The notes beneath the pieces are model-generated. The model was not told the DNA's origin, ran no database searches, and saw nothing but the letters and a program-made list of their open reading frames with translations. Positions 1 to 7,075 of a stretch of DNA of 57,618 nucleotides are shown in pieces (position 1 is the stretch's first letter; every line of letters begins with the position of its first letter). Both the position numbers and the translations under genes were made by a program. This DNA is from Chloroflexota bacterium. Lineage in GTDB: Bacteria; Chloroflexota; Anaerolineae; Anaerolineales; Villigracilaceae. The stretch covers positions 1 through 57,618 of the forward strand of contig JACRBH010000175.1 of assembly GCA_016234535.1 (NCBI GenBank). The letters are read 5' to 3'.

Positions 1-26
1 AATCGTAAATCCAAAATCGGAAATCG
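1..26. repeat. AATCGTAAATC-type short repeat
   Basis: This A/T-rich stretch is built from imperfect copies of AATCGTAAATC / AAATCGG. The same word family appears inside the epimerase gene at 53241-53271. It lies just upstream of surE and is probably a dispersed repeat rather than a promoter. Confidence 0.5.
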
Positions 27-37
27 GACATGAAATA

Positions 38-802
38 ATGCATATCCTTGTAACCAACGATGACGGCGTGCAGGCGCCCGGACTTTTAGCTCTCGCGCAG
101 GAAATGCGCAAACTCGGCAAAGTGACCGTATTTGCGCCTGATAAGAACTGGTCTGCTTCCGGGCATGTCAAAACGATGGAACGCCCGCTGCGCGTAAAGG
201 AAGTCCTGCTCGCAGATGGAACAATCGCCTTCGCATCCGATGGCGCACCGTCAGACTGTGTAGCCCTGCCGCTGCTCGGTTTGATCGAAGAACGAATTGA
301 TCTCGTGGTCTCAGGCATTAATCCCAACGCCAACCTCGGACATGACGTCACCTATTCAGGGACAGTCACCGCCGCGATGGAAGCGGTCATTGCCGGGGTG
401 AAAGGCATTGCCGTTTCTCTTGATTCCCCGGAAGGCTTCAAGGGGCCGTTGGATTATTCCTGCACGGCATCGGTGGCGCGCCTCGTGGCTGAAAAAGTCA
501 TTGCGGATGGATTGCCCGAAGGCGTGGTCATGAACGTCAACGTGCCATATTTGAAAGAGGATGAACTCAAGGGATTTATGATCACCCGTCAGGGATTGCG
601 TGTTTACCGCGATGCGCTCGACGAACGAATCGACCCGCGCGGCAAACCCTATTTCTGGATCGGCGGCGAGGCCCCTACCGGCGTGGACGAACCCGGCACT
701 GATTTCGGCGCACTGCGGGCGGGCTGCGTCTCCATTACGCCGCTTCAGCTGGACTTGACCCATTACAAGGCAATGGATATTTTGAAGAAGTGGAAGTTTT
801 AG
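38..802 (+). CDS. surE: 5'/3'-nucleotidase SurE
   Basis: SurE is a metal-dependent phosphatase that removes phosphate from nucleoside monophosphates, with a role in stationary-phase and stress survival. The 254-residue length matches the family. The N-terminus carries the NDDG motif (residues 7-10; D8 and D9 are metal ligands), Ser39, and the SGINPN segment with Asn95, the canonical active-site set. No strong ribosome binding site precedes the ATG; a repeat sits directly upstream. It is followed after 19 bases by a lipoprotein gene on the same strand. The family call is secure; the true physiological substrate is not visible. Confidence 0.95.
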   Translation: MHILVTNDDGVQAPGLLALAQEMRKLGKVTVFAPDKNWSASGHVKTMERPLRVKEVLLADGTIAFASDGAPSDCVALPLLGLIEERIDLVVSGINPNANLGHDVTYSGTVTAAMEAVIAGVKGIAVSLDSPEGFKGPLDYSCTASVARLVAEKVIADGLPEGVVMNVNVPYLKEDELKGFMITRQGLRVYRDALDERIDPRGKPYFWIGGEAPTGVDEPGTDFGALRAGCVSITPLQLDLTHYKAMDILKKWKF

Positions 803-821
803 TCATTGGAAAGAAAAAGAC

Positions 822-1511
822 ATGAAACGCATTTTCCCATTTGTAATTGTTCTTGGCCTGATGCTAACTGCCTGTATTCCCGCTGGAACCATATCGGAAA
901 ACTCAGGGCCTGCTCCAACTCCCCAGCCTGTAGAAAAAGTCCTCTCTCCATTCAACCCCATCCATGGTACCGATTACCTGATGGCCGGAATCGCCCCTGC
1001 GCCTGTCGACCGCGCAAGTAGTCTCAATCCACTGGAATGGATCAACAGCAGCAGTTACTCCTCCTATTCATCAGGCACATATAATTACGTTTTCTTCAAC
1101 CTGAATACCGAGCAATATAACCGCCTTCTGCCCACAAACGATTACACAAACGATTACTCGATTTATCAGACTTCGGGTTTTCCAACTTTGCAATATGATC
1201 CCGCCAACCCGGACCAGCCCGCCCCGACTGTGGAATGGTGGGTATACAGCGTTATAATAAAAGACACGAATAATGATGGCCGCCTTGACTACGAGGATAA
1301 ATTAACCATCGGCCTCTCAGATGCCGGCGGCAACGGCTATACAGAATTGATCGAAAATGTGGATGTAGTTCTCGCCCAACTTTACAGGGATAACGCCGCA
1401 ATGTTCATTTTCTACAACGCCGACAAAAAAAATTACATCGCAAAGATAAACCCGTCCACGCGTGAAGTCGTCACCACTACTGAAATGGACCTCGGCCCGG
1501 ACGTAAAATAA
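822..1511 (+). CDS. Lipoprotein with an EF-hand-like calcium loop, unknown function
   Basis: The 229-residue product starts with a lipoprotein signal peptide: a Lys-Arg start, a hydrophobic run and a lipobox ending at Cys18 (LTAC). It should be lipid-anchored on the outer face of the membrane. The mature region is rich in Ser, Tyr, Asn and Pro. Around residues 148-159 it has a DxNxDGxxDxxD loop that matches the calcium-binding EF-hand/dockerin pattern. I do not recognise the rest. It lies 19 bases after surE and may be read through from it. A hairpin element follows at 1538. Confidence 0.75.
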   Translation: MKRIFPFVIVLGLMLTACIPAGTISENSGPAPTPQPVEKVLSPFNPIHGTDYLMAGIAPAPVDRASSLNPLEWINSSSYSSYSSGTYNYVFFNLNTEQYNRLLPTNDYTNDYSIYQTSGFPTLQYDPANPDQPAPTVEWWVYSVIIKDTNNDGRLDYEDKLTIGLSDAGGNGYTELIENVDVVLAQLYRDNAAMFIFYNADKKNYIAKINPSTREVVTTTEMDLGPDVK

Positions 1512-1537
1512 GTATTTTCAGAAGTAACAGAACAGCA

Positions 1538-1597
1538 CCGTCCCGAAGGTTTATTTCGAGCAATTTAAGCCTCCGACGGTAACCTTCGGGACGTTTT
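1538..1597 (+). terminator. CGTCCCGAAGGTT inverted repeat, probable terminator (copy 1)
   Basis: Arms CGTCCCGAAGGTT and AACCTTCGGGACG are perfect inverted copies around a ~30-base loop and are followed by TTTT. A second copy with the same arms and a different loop is at 6633-6692. It is both a dispersed palindromic repeat and a plausible transcription stop for the lipoprotein gene. Confidence 0.65.
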
Positions 1598-1628
1598 CAT
1601 AAAACAGCATGTGCAGAAAAGGATAATC

Positions 1629-1910
1629 ATGAACTTCCTTCAAAAACTCTTCGGCGGCTCCTCCGCCAAGCCCGAAAAACGATACTACGTTTTCCAGGTC
1701 AAATGCCGCCGCTGCGGGGAGACCATCGAAGGCCGCGTGGATATCGACAATGACCTTAGTATCGAATATGAAGACGGCGGCGATGTGTTTCATGCCCGCA
1801 AAGTTTTAATCGGAGACGGTAAATGCTTTCAACGCGTGGAAGTGGACTTAAAGTTTTCATCAACCCGTGAGTTGCTTGAAAAACAAATCGGCGGCGGAGA
1901 ATTCATTTAG
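1629..1910 (+). CDS. Small protein with a CxxC pair, unknown function
   Basis: I chose the ATG at 1629 over an in-frame upstream ATG (1611) because AAAGGA lies 6-8 bases before it. The 93-residue product begins with a short amphipathic start, then a KCRRCGE segment (Cys26, Cys29) that could bind zinc, followed by acidic beta-strand-like sequence (IDNDLSIEYEDGG). There is no signal peptide. It ends one base before the next start codon, so the two genes are probably translationally coupled. I do not recognise a named family. Confidence 0.6.
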   Translation: MNFLQKLFGGSSAKPEKRYYVFQVKCRRCGETIEGRVDIDNDLSIEYEDGGDVFHARKVLIGDGKCFQRVEVDLKFSSTRELLEKQIGGGEFI

Positions 1911-1911
1911 T

Positions 1912-2379
1912 ATGGTTGAGTTGATCGCTGCGGAGTATTGGAATGCCTTCCACGCGACCCTGTCGCCGCTTTCGCCGTATTATGGCAAACCATATATTCT
2001 CGAAAGATTTGGAGATACCCTCCAAATGGCCGATGAACTCGGTCAGCTTGTTATAAGCGGTGTCAAGACCGCCACCAGCTCCTCATTATGGATATGGGAA
2101 GCGGAAGGGACACTCCTGCCCCAGCCCGGCCTGCTCTCCATTATTCTGGACGGCAAGGACCAGCCCATTTGCATTATTGAAACAACAGAAGTCTATGTCT
2201 GCCGCTTTAATGCTGTGGATGAAGAGTTCGCGCGCGACGAAGGAGAAGGCGACCTGTCCCTGGCTTACTGGCGCAAAGCCCACAAAAGTTTCTTCTCCCG
2301 TCAACTCGCAAAGATCGGAAAAGAATTCAGCGTAGGAATGCCGCTTGTATGTGAACGGTTTCGAGTCATCTACAAATAA
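1912..2379 (+). CDS. ASCH domain protein
   Basis: The 155-residue product resembles the ASCH (formerly DUF984) family, a PUA-like beta-barrel fold thought to bind RNA or act on modified nucleosides. The signature GxKTATxSS segment is present near residues 45-53, followed by conserved strands (DGKDQPICIIETTEV) and the ARDEGEGDLSLAYWRKAH region. The ATG at 1912 is preferred because GGAG precedes it at a normal distance; a longer reading frame runs into the upstream gene. Its stop overlaps the next start by one base, suggesting an operon. The substrate is unknown. Confidence 0.8.
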   Translation: MVELIAAEYWNAFHATLSPLSPYYGKPYILERFGDTLQMADELGQLVISGVKTATSSSLWIWEAEGTLLPQPGLLSIILDGKDQPICIIETTEVYVCRFNAVDEEFARDEGEGDLSLAYWRKAHKSFFSRQLAKIGKEFSVGMPLVCERFRVIYK

Positions 2380-3896
2380 TGCGCCGCCTCTCGCACATTT
2401 TTCTCATCCTCCTTGCCGCGCTTCTTATTGCCCAGGCCGCATACTCTTTGCAATGGCCTGTCACGCACGATGAAGCGCCGCTCTTTTATGAAGCCTTCCT
2501 CATGCGCAGCGAAGGCCGCGTTCCCTATCGTGATATTTTTGATTTTCAAATGCCGGGCAGTTTCATCGCCTATTCCGCGCTTGGCTGGCTGAGCGGCTTC
2601 AACGCTTTTCGTATTCGCATCCTCGATCTCATTATTCTCTCTGCACTGCTTGCAACTACATTTTTTGGGATGCGCCGCTTTGGCAAAACCCCCGCCCTCG
2701 CCGCCGCAATTCTTTTTGGATTGAAATATTTACAGGGCGGCCCATCCATGTCGTTGCAGCGCGAATATCTTTTGCTCATCTTCATCGCGTCGGCAATTTA
2801 TATAAATATGCGGGATGACCTGACTCCCAAACATCGCCTGCTCATTGGATTTTTCTTCGGTCTAGCGGCAGTCATCAAACCCCATGCAGCGGTCGGACTC
2901 ATCCCGGTCCTGCTCTTTGACATCGCAGACATTCTCAAACGCCTCAAGTTGACTCTACCAAACGCCGCAACAATGAGCATTCTCCCCTCTACGGCAGGAT
3001 TCTTGATCCCAGTGTTGGCAATGATCGCATGGCTGGGATTCACCGGCGCATTATCTCCCTTCATCACCATCGCCATGAATTACTGGCCGCTGTACTCGCA
3101 GATCAACGGGCAAATGGAAGTCAATGCCGGGGCTGGGAAAATCTCATTTACGCTGAATCAGGCCTGGCGTCTGGGTGGAAGCGCATTGTGGTTGATTCCT
3201 GCAGGCGTCGGAATCTATTTCAATCAAAATAAAAAAACATATCTGCTTGCAAGCCTTGCATTGTGTTACGCGATCTATCCCGCCTTCTCAGGCCAATTCT
3301 TCCCCTATCACTACATCCCCTTTATCTACTTCATCATTCTTCTGGCCTCGCTGTCCCTCCCGACCCTCGACCCTTCGACCCTTCGACAAGCTCGGGGCAC
3401 CACCTTCAACTCTCAAAAATTCATCCTTCATTTTTTATCCCTCATCCTTTGTTTTGCGCTCATTCGCCCCTCAACCACATTCCTCCGCCAGCTCGAAGGC
3501 AAATCCATAGCCACCTCCACAGACCGCGCCAAAGAGATCGCGCGCTTCCTCGAAAAGAATTTAGCCGAGGGTGACACCGTCCAGCCATTGGATTGGACTG
3601 GCGGCTCCCTGCTCGCCATGCTGGAAACGCGCGCGCACATCGCTACACCCTATGTTTTCGATTTTTATTTCTATCATCATGTTTCAACACCCTATATAAA
3701 ATCCCTGCGCGCAGATTTTATGAACGATCTGCAAGCCAGTTCTCCGCGTTTCATTATAGAAGTCACCGCCATAGACAAACCCTGGATTTCAGGCGATGAC
3801 ACTTCACGCGAATTCCCCGAATTACGCACATTCTTGAACGAGAACTATTCCATTACAATTCAAAAAGATGATTATGTGATCTATGAAAGACACTGA
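2379..3896 (+). CDS. GT-C-type membrane glycosyltransferase-like protein
   Basis: This 505-residue protein has about ten hydrophobic segments and an acidic pair (D31 E32, THDEAP) in the first extracytoplasmic loop. That is typical of lipid-phosphosugar-dependent GT-C transferases (PMT/ArnT-like). It probably adds a sugar to a lipid or protein on the outer face of the membrane; donor and acceptor cannot be told. A hydrophilic stretch near residues 330-345 (PTLDPSTLRQARG) interrupts a hydrophobic region and is encoded by a short repeated DNA word (see 3363-3401). It overlaps the ASCH gene by one base and is followed by a palindromic repeat. Confidence 0.7.
   Translation: MRRLSHIFLILLAALLIAQAAYSLQWPVTHDEAPLFYEAFLMRSEGRVPYRDIFDFQMPGSFIAYSALGWLSGFNAFRIRILDLIILSALLATTFFGMRRFGKTPALAAAILFGLKYLQGGPSMSLQREYLLLIFIASAIYINMRDDLTPKHRLLIGFFFGLAAVIKPHAAVGLIPVLLFDIADILKRLKLTLPNAATMSILPSTAGFLIPVLAMIAWLGFTGALSPFITIAMNYWPLYSQINGQMEVNAGAGKISFTLNQAWRLGGSALWLIPAGVGIYFNQNKKTYLLASLALCYAIYPAFSGQFFPYHYIPFIYFIILLASLSLPTLDPSTLRQARGTTFNSQKFILHFLSLILCFALIRPSTTFLRQLEGKSIATSTDRAKEIARFLEKNLAEGDTVQPLDWTGGSLLAMLETRAHIATPYVFDFYFYHHVSTPYIKSLRADFMNDLQASSPRFIIEVTAIDKPWISGDDTSREFPELRTFLNENYSITIQKDDYVIYERH
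3363..3401. repeat. CCCTTCGACAAGCTC-type repeat inside a coding region
   Basis: The segment repeats the CGACCCTTCGACC word and runs into CTTCGACAAGCTCGGGGCACC. It sits in frame in the preceding gene and encodes PTLDPSTLRQARG, which is hydrophilic and out of keeping with the membrane segments on either side. Similar words are known as dispersed repeats in some bacterial genomes. Confidence 0.55.
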
Positions 3897-3898
3897 AT

Positions 3899-3991
3899 GT
3901 CATTGCAAGGAGGGTGCTCTTTCCGACGAAGCAATCTTTTGCTGTTATATGGAGGTTGCTTCGGGCAGAAGAGCGCTGCCCTCGCAACGAC
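3899..3991. repeat. TCATTGCGAGG palindromic repeat (family A, copy 1)
   Basis: An imperfect inverted repeat of about 93 bases. The ends are GTCATTGC and GCAACGAC, and the inner arms carry GAAGCAATC and GGTTGCTTC. Copies of the same layout are at 35597-35687 and 53491-53583. It fills most of the gap between two membrane-protein genes. Confidence 0.85.
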
Positions 3992-4001
3992 ATAAACAAT
4001 T

Positions 4002-5741
4002 ATGAAAAATCTCCACCGCATCTCCATCCTATACCTCATCCTCCCCTTTCTCCTCTTCCTCTTCGGATGGGTGCGCTTGACTTTTGCCATTCCCATCGCC
4101 ATCATCCTTCTTTTCGCGCTCTGGCAGCTTCTAAAAAACACCAACCCAATTACCAACACTTGCGCCGCACGCAAGTGCAGGTGTTACCAATTACCCAACT
4201 TTCGCTCACTGACCACTGTCTACTGTTTACTGATCACTGCCGCGTTTGTCTTCCTCTCCGGCGTTGGCGGATACACCTTCCAAAACTGGGACCATCACTG
4301 GCGAAACGCAGTTCTGCGCGACCTCATCACTTATAACTGGCCGGTCATTTACTCCGCGCCTGAACAAGGCCCGATCAAGATGCTTGTTTATTATGTCGGT
4401 TACTGGCTGCCATCCGCGCTGGTGGGAAAAGTATTCGGCTGGGAAGCTGCGAATTTTTTCCTCTTCCTGTGGACATGGCTCGGCATTCTCCTCGTTGCTT
4501 ACCATCTCGGTAACTTCCTAAAAATCTCCCCCATCAAATCTGCCTTGCTCCTTATCCTCTTCAGCGGCATGGATGCGCTTGGCGCGCTCCTCTTTGCCAG
4601 GGATTACCCGACGCTCTGGCCCCCCATCCAGCACCTCGAAATCTGGGCCGGGACATTGCAGTACTCATCATTCACTACTCAACTATTTTGGGTATTCAAT
4701 CAAGCTGTCCCTGCATGGTTGTGCATCTCGATGTTTGTCACCCTGAGTAAAGCGACCCTCACTTGCACTGGCGCCCTGGCGGGCAGTGCAAGTGAGGGTC
4801 TCCAATCCAATGGCAGTGATTCTTCTCTCGCTCCTAAGGAACAAGAATCTGTAGCGCGACATTTATGTCGCGCTGAAGTGCCAAGCGACATAAATGTCGC
4901 GCTACGAAAACTGCGCTTGTTTCTTTCGCTTGGAACCGCGATGTTTTCTCGCCGTGGTTTTACTCAGAATGACGCGAGATGGCAATTGACATTCGTCTGG
5001 TCTCTGTGCTTTTTCTTCGCCCCGCTCGCTTCCATTGGATTATTCCCCTACTTACTCATTGACCTGGTCAAACGAACAGATTTTAAAAATCCATTCAAAG
5101 GCACTCGCATCGACTTGCTACTTGCCAGTTTCATTGTCGTGGTCATTTCCTATCTTTTCTTCTCCTCCAATACCGCCGCACAGGAACGCGGATTTCAATC
5201 TTTCGCCATCAAAGATTTTATTATCTTCTTCCTGTTCGAAGGCGGAATCCTCTGGCTGTTACTCGCGCCTGTCAAATGGCGCGACCCATACTGGGCGGTG
5301 ACCGGCATCCTGCTTTTTATCATGCCGTTCATCCAACTAGGCAGCGGACGTGACTTTGTCATGCGGGCTTCCATTGCCCCACTCTTTTATCTTATGATGA
5401 TGGTTGGCGAAGCGCTTTTCCAAAAAACAACATCTCAAGTTTTGCGTTTCACCTTTCTCATTTTGCTTCTCATCGGCGCATTGACTCCTCTGTACGAGAT
5501 CAACCGCTCCGTTTATCGAGCAGTCCAATATTATTTTTTGACCGATCATAGTCAACTCACGCCACCAGGTTCCGAAATAGTCACCCACCTTGAGCAGGGA
5601 GTTGCGCCTGAAATGGAACATCCCGACACATTGACCGCAGACGACATTCGAACGCTAAAATTTATGGATGATAAACTTTCAAAGAATTTTATTGCCAATG
5701 TCAGGCAGTCGTTGTATTATCGTTATATATCACCTCGTTAA
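4002..5741 (+). CDS. Membrane protein, GT-C-like, inflated by in-frame palindromic repeats
   Basis: A 579-residue polytopic membrane protein with many hydrophobic segments, placed directly after another GT-C-like gene. It is probably a glycosyltransferase or related envelope protein, but I see no diagnostic motif. Three near-perfect DNA palindromes lie inside the reading frame without breaking it: around residues 52-61, 251-267 and 284-302. They encode Cys/Ala- and Arg/Ser-rich hydrophilic peptides between membrane segments, so the stretch from about residue 250 to 330 looks like added sequence. The C-terminal half returns to ordinary membrane protein. The start is uncertain; no strong ribosome site is visible. 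It could be non-functional despite the open frame. Confidence 0.65.
   Translation: MKNLHRISILYLILPFLLFLFGWVRLTFAIPIAIILLFALWQLLKNTNPITNTCAARKCRCYQLPNFRSLTTVYCLLITAAFVFLSGVGGYTFQNWDHHWRNAVLRDLITYNWPVIYSAPEQGPIKMLVYYVGYWLPSALVGKVFGWEAANFFLFLWTWLGILLVAYHLGNFLKISPIKSALLLILFSGMDALGALLFARDYPTLWPPIQHLEIWAGTLQYSSFTTQLFWVFNQAVPAWLCISMFVTLSKATLTCTGALAGSASEGLQSNGSDSSLAPKEQESVARHLCRAEVPSDINVALRKLRLFLSLGTAMFSRRGFTQNDARWQLTFVWSLCFFFAPLASIGLFPYLLIDLVKRTDFKNPFKGTRIDLLLASFIVVVISYLFFSSNTAAQERGFQSFAIKDFIIFFLFEGGILWLLLAPVKWRDPYWAVTGILLFIMPFIQLGSGRDFVMRASIAPLFYLMMMVGEALFQKTTSQVLRFTFLILLLIGALTPLYEINRSVYRAVQYYFLTDHSQLTPPGSEIVTHLEQGVAPEMEHPDTLTADDIRTLKFMDDKLSKNFIANVRQSLYYRYISPR
4156..4184. repeat. In-frame palindrome ACTTGCG/CGCAAGT
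   Basis: Arms ACTTGCG and CGCAAGT around a CCGCA loop, with further partial pairing outward. It lies inside the membrane-protein gene in frame and encodes a Cys-rich peptide (NTCAARKCRC). The same ACTTGC/GCAAGT core recurs at 4754-4800. Confidence 0.75.
4754..4800. repeat. In-frame perfect 17-bp inverted repeat
   Basis: Arms GACCCTCACTTGCACTG and CAGTGCAAGTGAGGGTC match perfectly around a 13-base loop. The whole element is in frame in the host gene and is read as TLTCTGALAGSASEGL. Confidence 0.9.
4851..4905. repeat. In-frame nested palindrome (GCGACATAAATGTCGC family C, copy 1)
   Basis: Two arms of 21 bases are perfect inverted copies, and each arm itself contains a palindrome (GCGACATTTATGTCGC and GCGACATAAATGTCGC), separated by 13 bases. 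It is in frame and encodes VARHLCRAEVPSDINVALR. A diverged copy of the same layout lies just after this gene at 5747-5806. Confidence 0.9.
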
Positions 5742-5746
5742 TTTGT

Positions 5747-5806
5747 ACCGCGAGATTTATCTCGCATTTCAGCAGAAAGCGACATCGCGAAGCATTTCGC
5801 GATACA
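5747..5806. repeat. Nested palindrome (family C, diverged copy 2)
   Basis: GTACCGCGAGATTTATCTCGC-like left part and a right part ending GCATTTCGCGATAC form two hairpins with complementary outer ends. The layout parallels the in-frame element at 4851-4905. It fills the gap before the alkyltransferase-like genes. Confidence 0.7.
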
Positions 5807-5822
5807 CATAAAAGGAAATCTT

Positions 5823-6188
5823 ATGTCTCAACTTACGTCCCCGCCCAATCCTGAAGCCTTTTATGCGGAAGTCTGGAAAATCGCCCGCCAGATTCCGCGC
5901 GGAAAAATTGCATCCTATGGCCAGATCGCAAAATTGCTCCCGCCGCCCGATGACGTGGACGCTGACACATATCTGGAATTTGGCGCGCTCTGGGTAAGCG
6001 GCGCAATCGCGGCTAGCCCAAATGATGTGCCATGGCAGCGCGTGGTCAACTCGAAAGGCGAGATCAGCGAGCCGGATGGCGTCGCTGCGCGCAGACAGCG
6101 TCTTCTGCTGCAAGACGAAGGCGTATCTTTCAATCCGCGCGGCCGCATTGATTTCAAAAAGTTTGGGTGGAATGGAATGCTCAAATAA
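5823..6188 (+). CDS. Alkyltransferase-like protein (ATL), paralog 1
   Basis: ATL proteins bind O6-alkylguanine lesions and flag them for nucleotide excision repair. They resemble the DNA-binding domain of O6-methylguanine methyltransferase but lack its reactive cysteine. Here the PCHR motif reads PWQR, with Trp71 in place of Cys. The Tyr of the nucleotide-flipping step is kept (SYGQIA, Tyr32), but the position aligned with the arginine finger is Leu56. The 121-residue length fits the family. The start is supported by AAAGGA. It is followed after 12 bases by a close paralog. It lacks the usual intercalating Arg, so lesion binding may be altered. Confidence 0.88.
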   Translation: MSQLTSPPNPEAFYAEVWKIARQIPRGKIASYGQIAKLLPPPDDVDADTYLEFGALWVSGAIAASPNDVPWQRVVNSKGEISEPDGVAARRQRLLLQDEGVSFNPRGRIDFKKFGWNGMLK

Positions 6189-6200
6189 AAGGAGATTGTC

Positions 6201-6590
6201 ATGCCGTCCTTCGCCTCTCCCCCCAACCCGCAAGCCTACTACGAACAAGTATGGAGCATCGTCCGTCAAATCCCTGTTGGCAAAGTTGCCGCCTATGGAC
6301 AGATCGCCAAAATGATCCCCCCGCCCAACGGTGTGGAGATTGAAACCTACGCGGCCTTCGCTCCCCGCTGGGTCGGCGGCGCAATGGCAGCCTGCCCGGA
6401 CGATGTTCCCTGGCAGAGAGTCGTCAACTCACAGGGCAAGATCAGCGAACGAGCAGGCGCAGAACGTCAGCGTCAACTGCTCGAAGATGAAGGAATCATA
6501 TTCGACGCAAAGGATCGCATTGATCTAAAGAAATACGGCTGGAATGGAAAGACTGGCGAAGACGAGCCTCAACAGCCAAAACTTTTTTAG
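6201..6590 (+). CDS. Alkyltransferase-like protein (ATL), paralog 2
   Basis: The second member of a tandem pair, 129 residues. It has the same SPPNPxAxY start, AYGQIAK (Tyr32) and PWQRVVNS (Trp71 replacing the alkyl-accepting Cys). Unlike its neighbour it keeps Arg56 in RWVGGAM, the arginine finger that replaces the flipped base in this fold, so it looks like a standard lesion-binding ATL. AAGGAG lies before the ATG. The pair arose by local duplication and is probably co-transcribed. A palindromic terminator follows at 6633. Confidence 0.9.
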   Translation: MPSFASPPNPQAYYEQVWSIVRQIPVGKVAAYGQIAKMIPPPNGVEIETYAAFAPRWVGGAMAACPDDVPWQRVVNSQGKISERAGAERQRQLLEDEGIIFDAKDRIDLKKYGWNGKTGEDEPQQPKLF

Positions 6591-6632
6591 GAAACAATAC
6601 GTATCTTCTCAATAAACCGGGGCGTTTATGTA

Positions 6633-6692
6633 CCGTCCCGAAGGTTTTGCGAAGAACTAACTCAATGTGTAGAAAACCTTCGGGACGTTTCC
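6633..6692 (+). terminator. CGTCCCGAAGGTT inverted repeat, probable terminator (copy 2)
   Basis: The same arms as at 1538-1597 (CGTCCCGAAGGTT and AACCTTCGGGACG) flank a different ~28-base loop and are followed by TTTCCCCTTCTTTTT. Placed after the ATL pair, it is a likely transcription stop and a dispersed repeat. Confidence 0.65.
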
Positions 6693-6762
6693 CCTTCTTT
6701 TTGAGATGATACAACAATACTCAAAATCACCCGTTGTAAAAAAGACAAAGGAGGCACCCCCG

Positions 6763-7074
6763 ATGTATATTTTTCAAGTTCATCACTACATCAAGCCCGA
6801 TCAAATAGAAGCCTATAAATCCGCCACGCTTGAGAATGCGCGGAATACAATTTTAGAGCCGGGAGTCATCCGCTTTGACATGTTTCAGGATTCCGCCAAC
6901 CCTGCGCATTTCAGCTTGCTGGAAGTCTATCGCGACACGGCAGCGCGTGATGCCCATCTTGAAACCGAACATTTCCTAAAGTGGAAGGATGTGTATTTGC
7001 AAACGCAGGAGCGCAAGGGAAATGGAGATGAATTCAACGCCCTGTTCCCCGATGAAAGTTTGTGGGCGAAATAA
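6763..7074 (+). CDS. Antibiotic biosynthesis monooxygenase (ABM) domain protein
   Basis: The 103-residue product fits the small dimeric alpha/beta ABM/YgiN/LsrG-like family: MYIFQVHHYIKPDQIEAYK start, EPGVIRFDMFQD, FSLLEVYRDTAARDAHLETEHFLKW. Members act as cofactor-free monooxygenases or isomerases on quinone-like or signalling compounds; no substrate can be given here. The ATG at 6763 is chosen because a strong AAAGGAGG precedes it by 8 bases; an upstream in-frame ATG at 6706 has no such site. It converges with holA, with only one base between the stop codons. Confidence 0.85.
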   Translation: MYIFQVHHYIKPDQIEAYKSATLENARNTILEPGVIRFDMFQDSANPAHFSLLEVYRDTAARDAHLETEHFLKWKDVYLQTQERKGNGDEFNALFPDESLWAK

Positions 7075-7075
7075 A

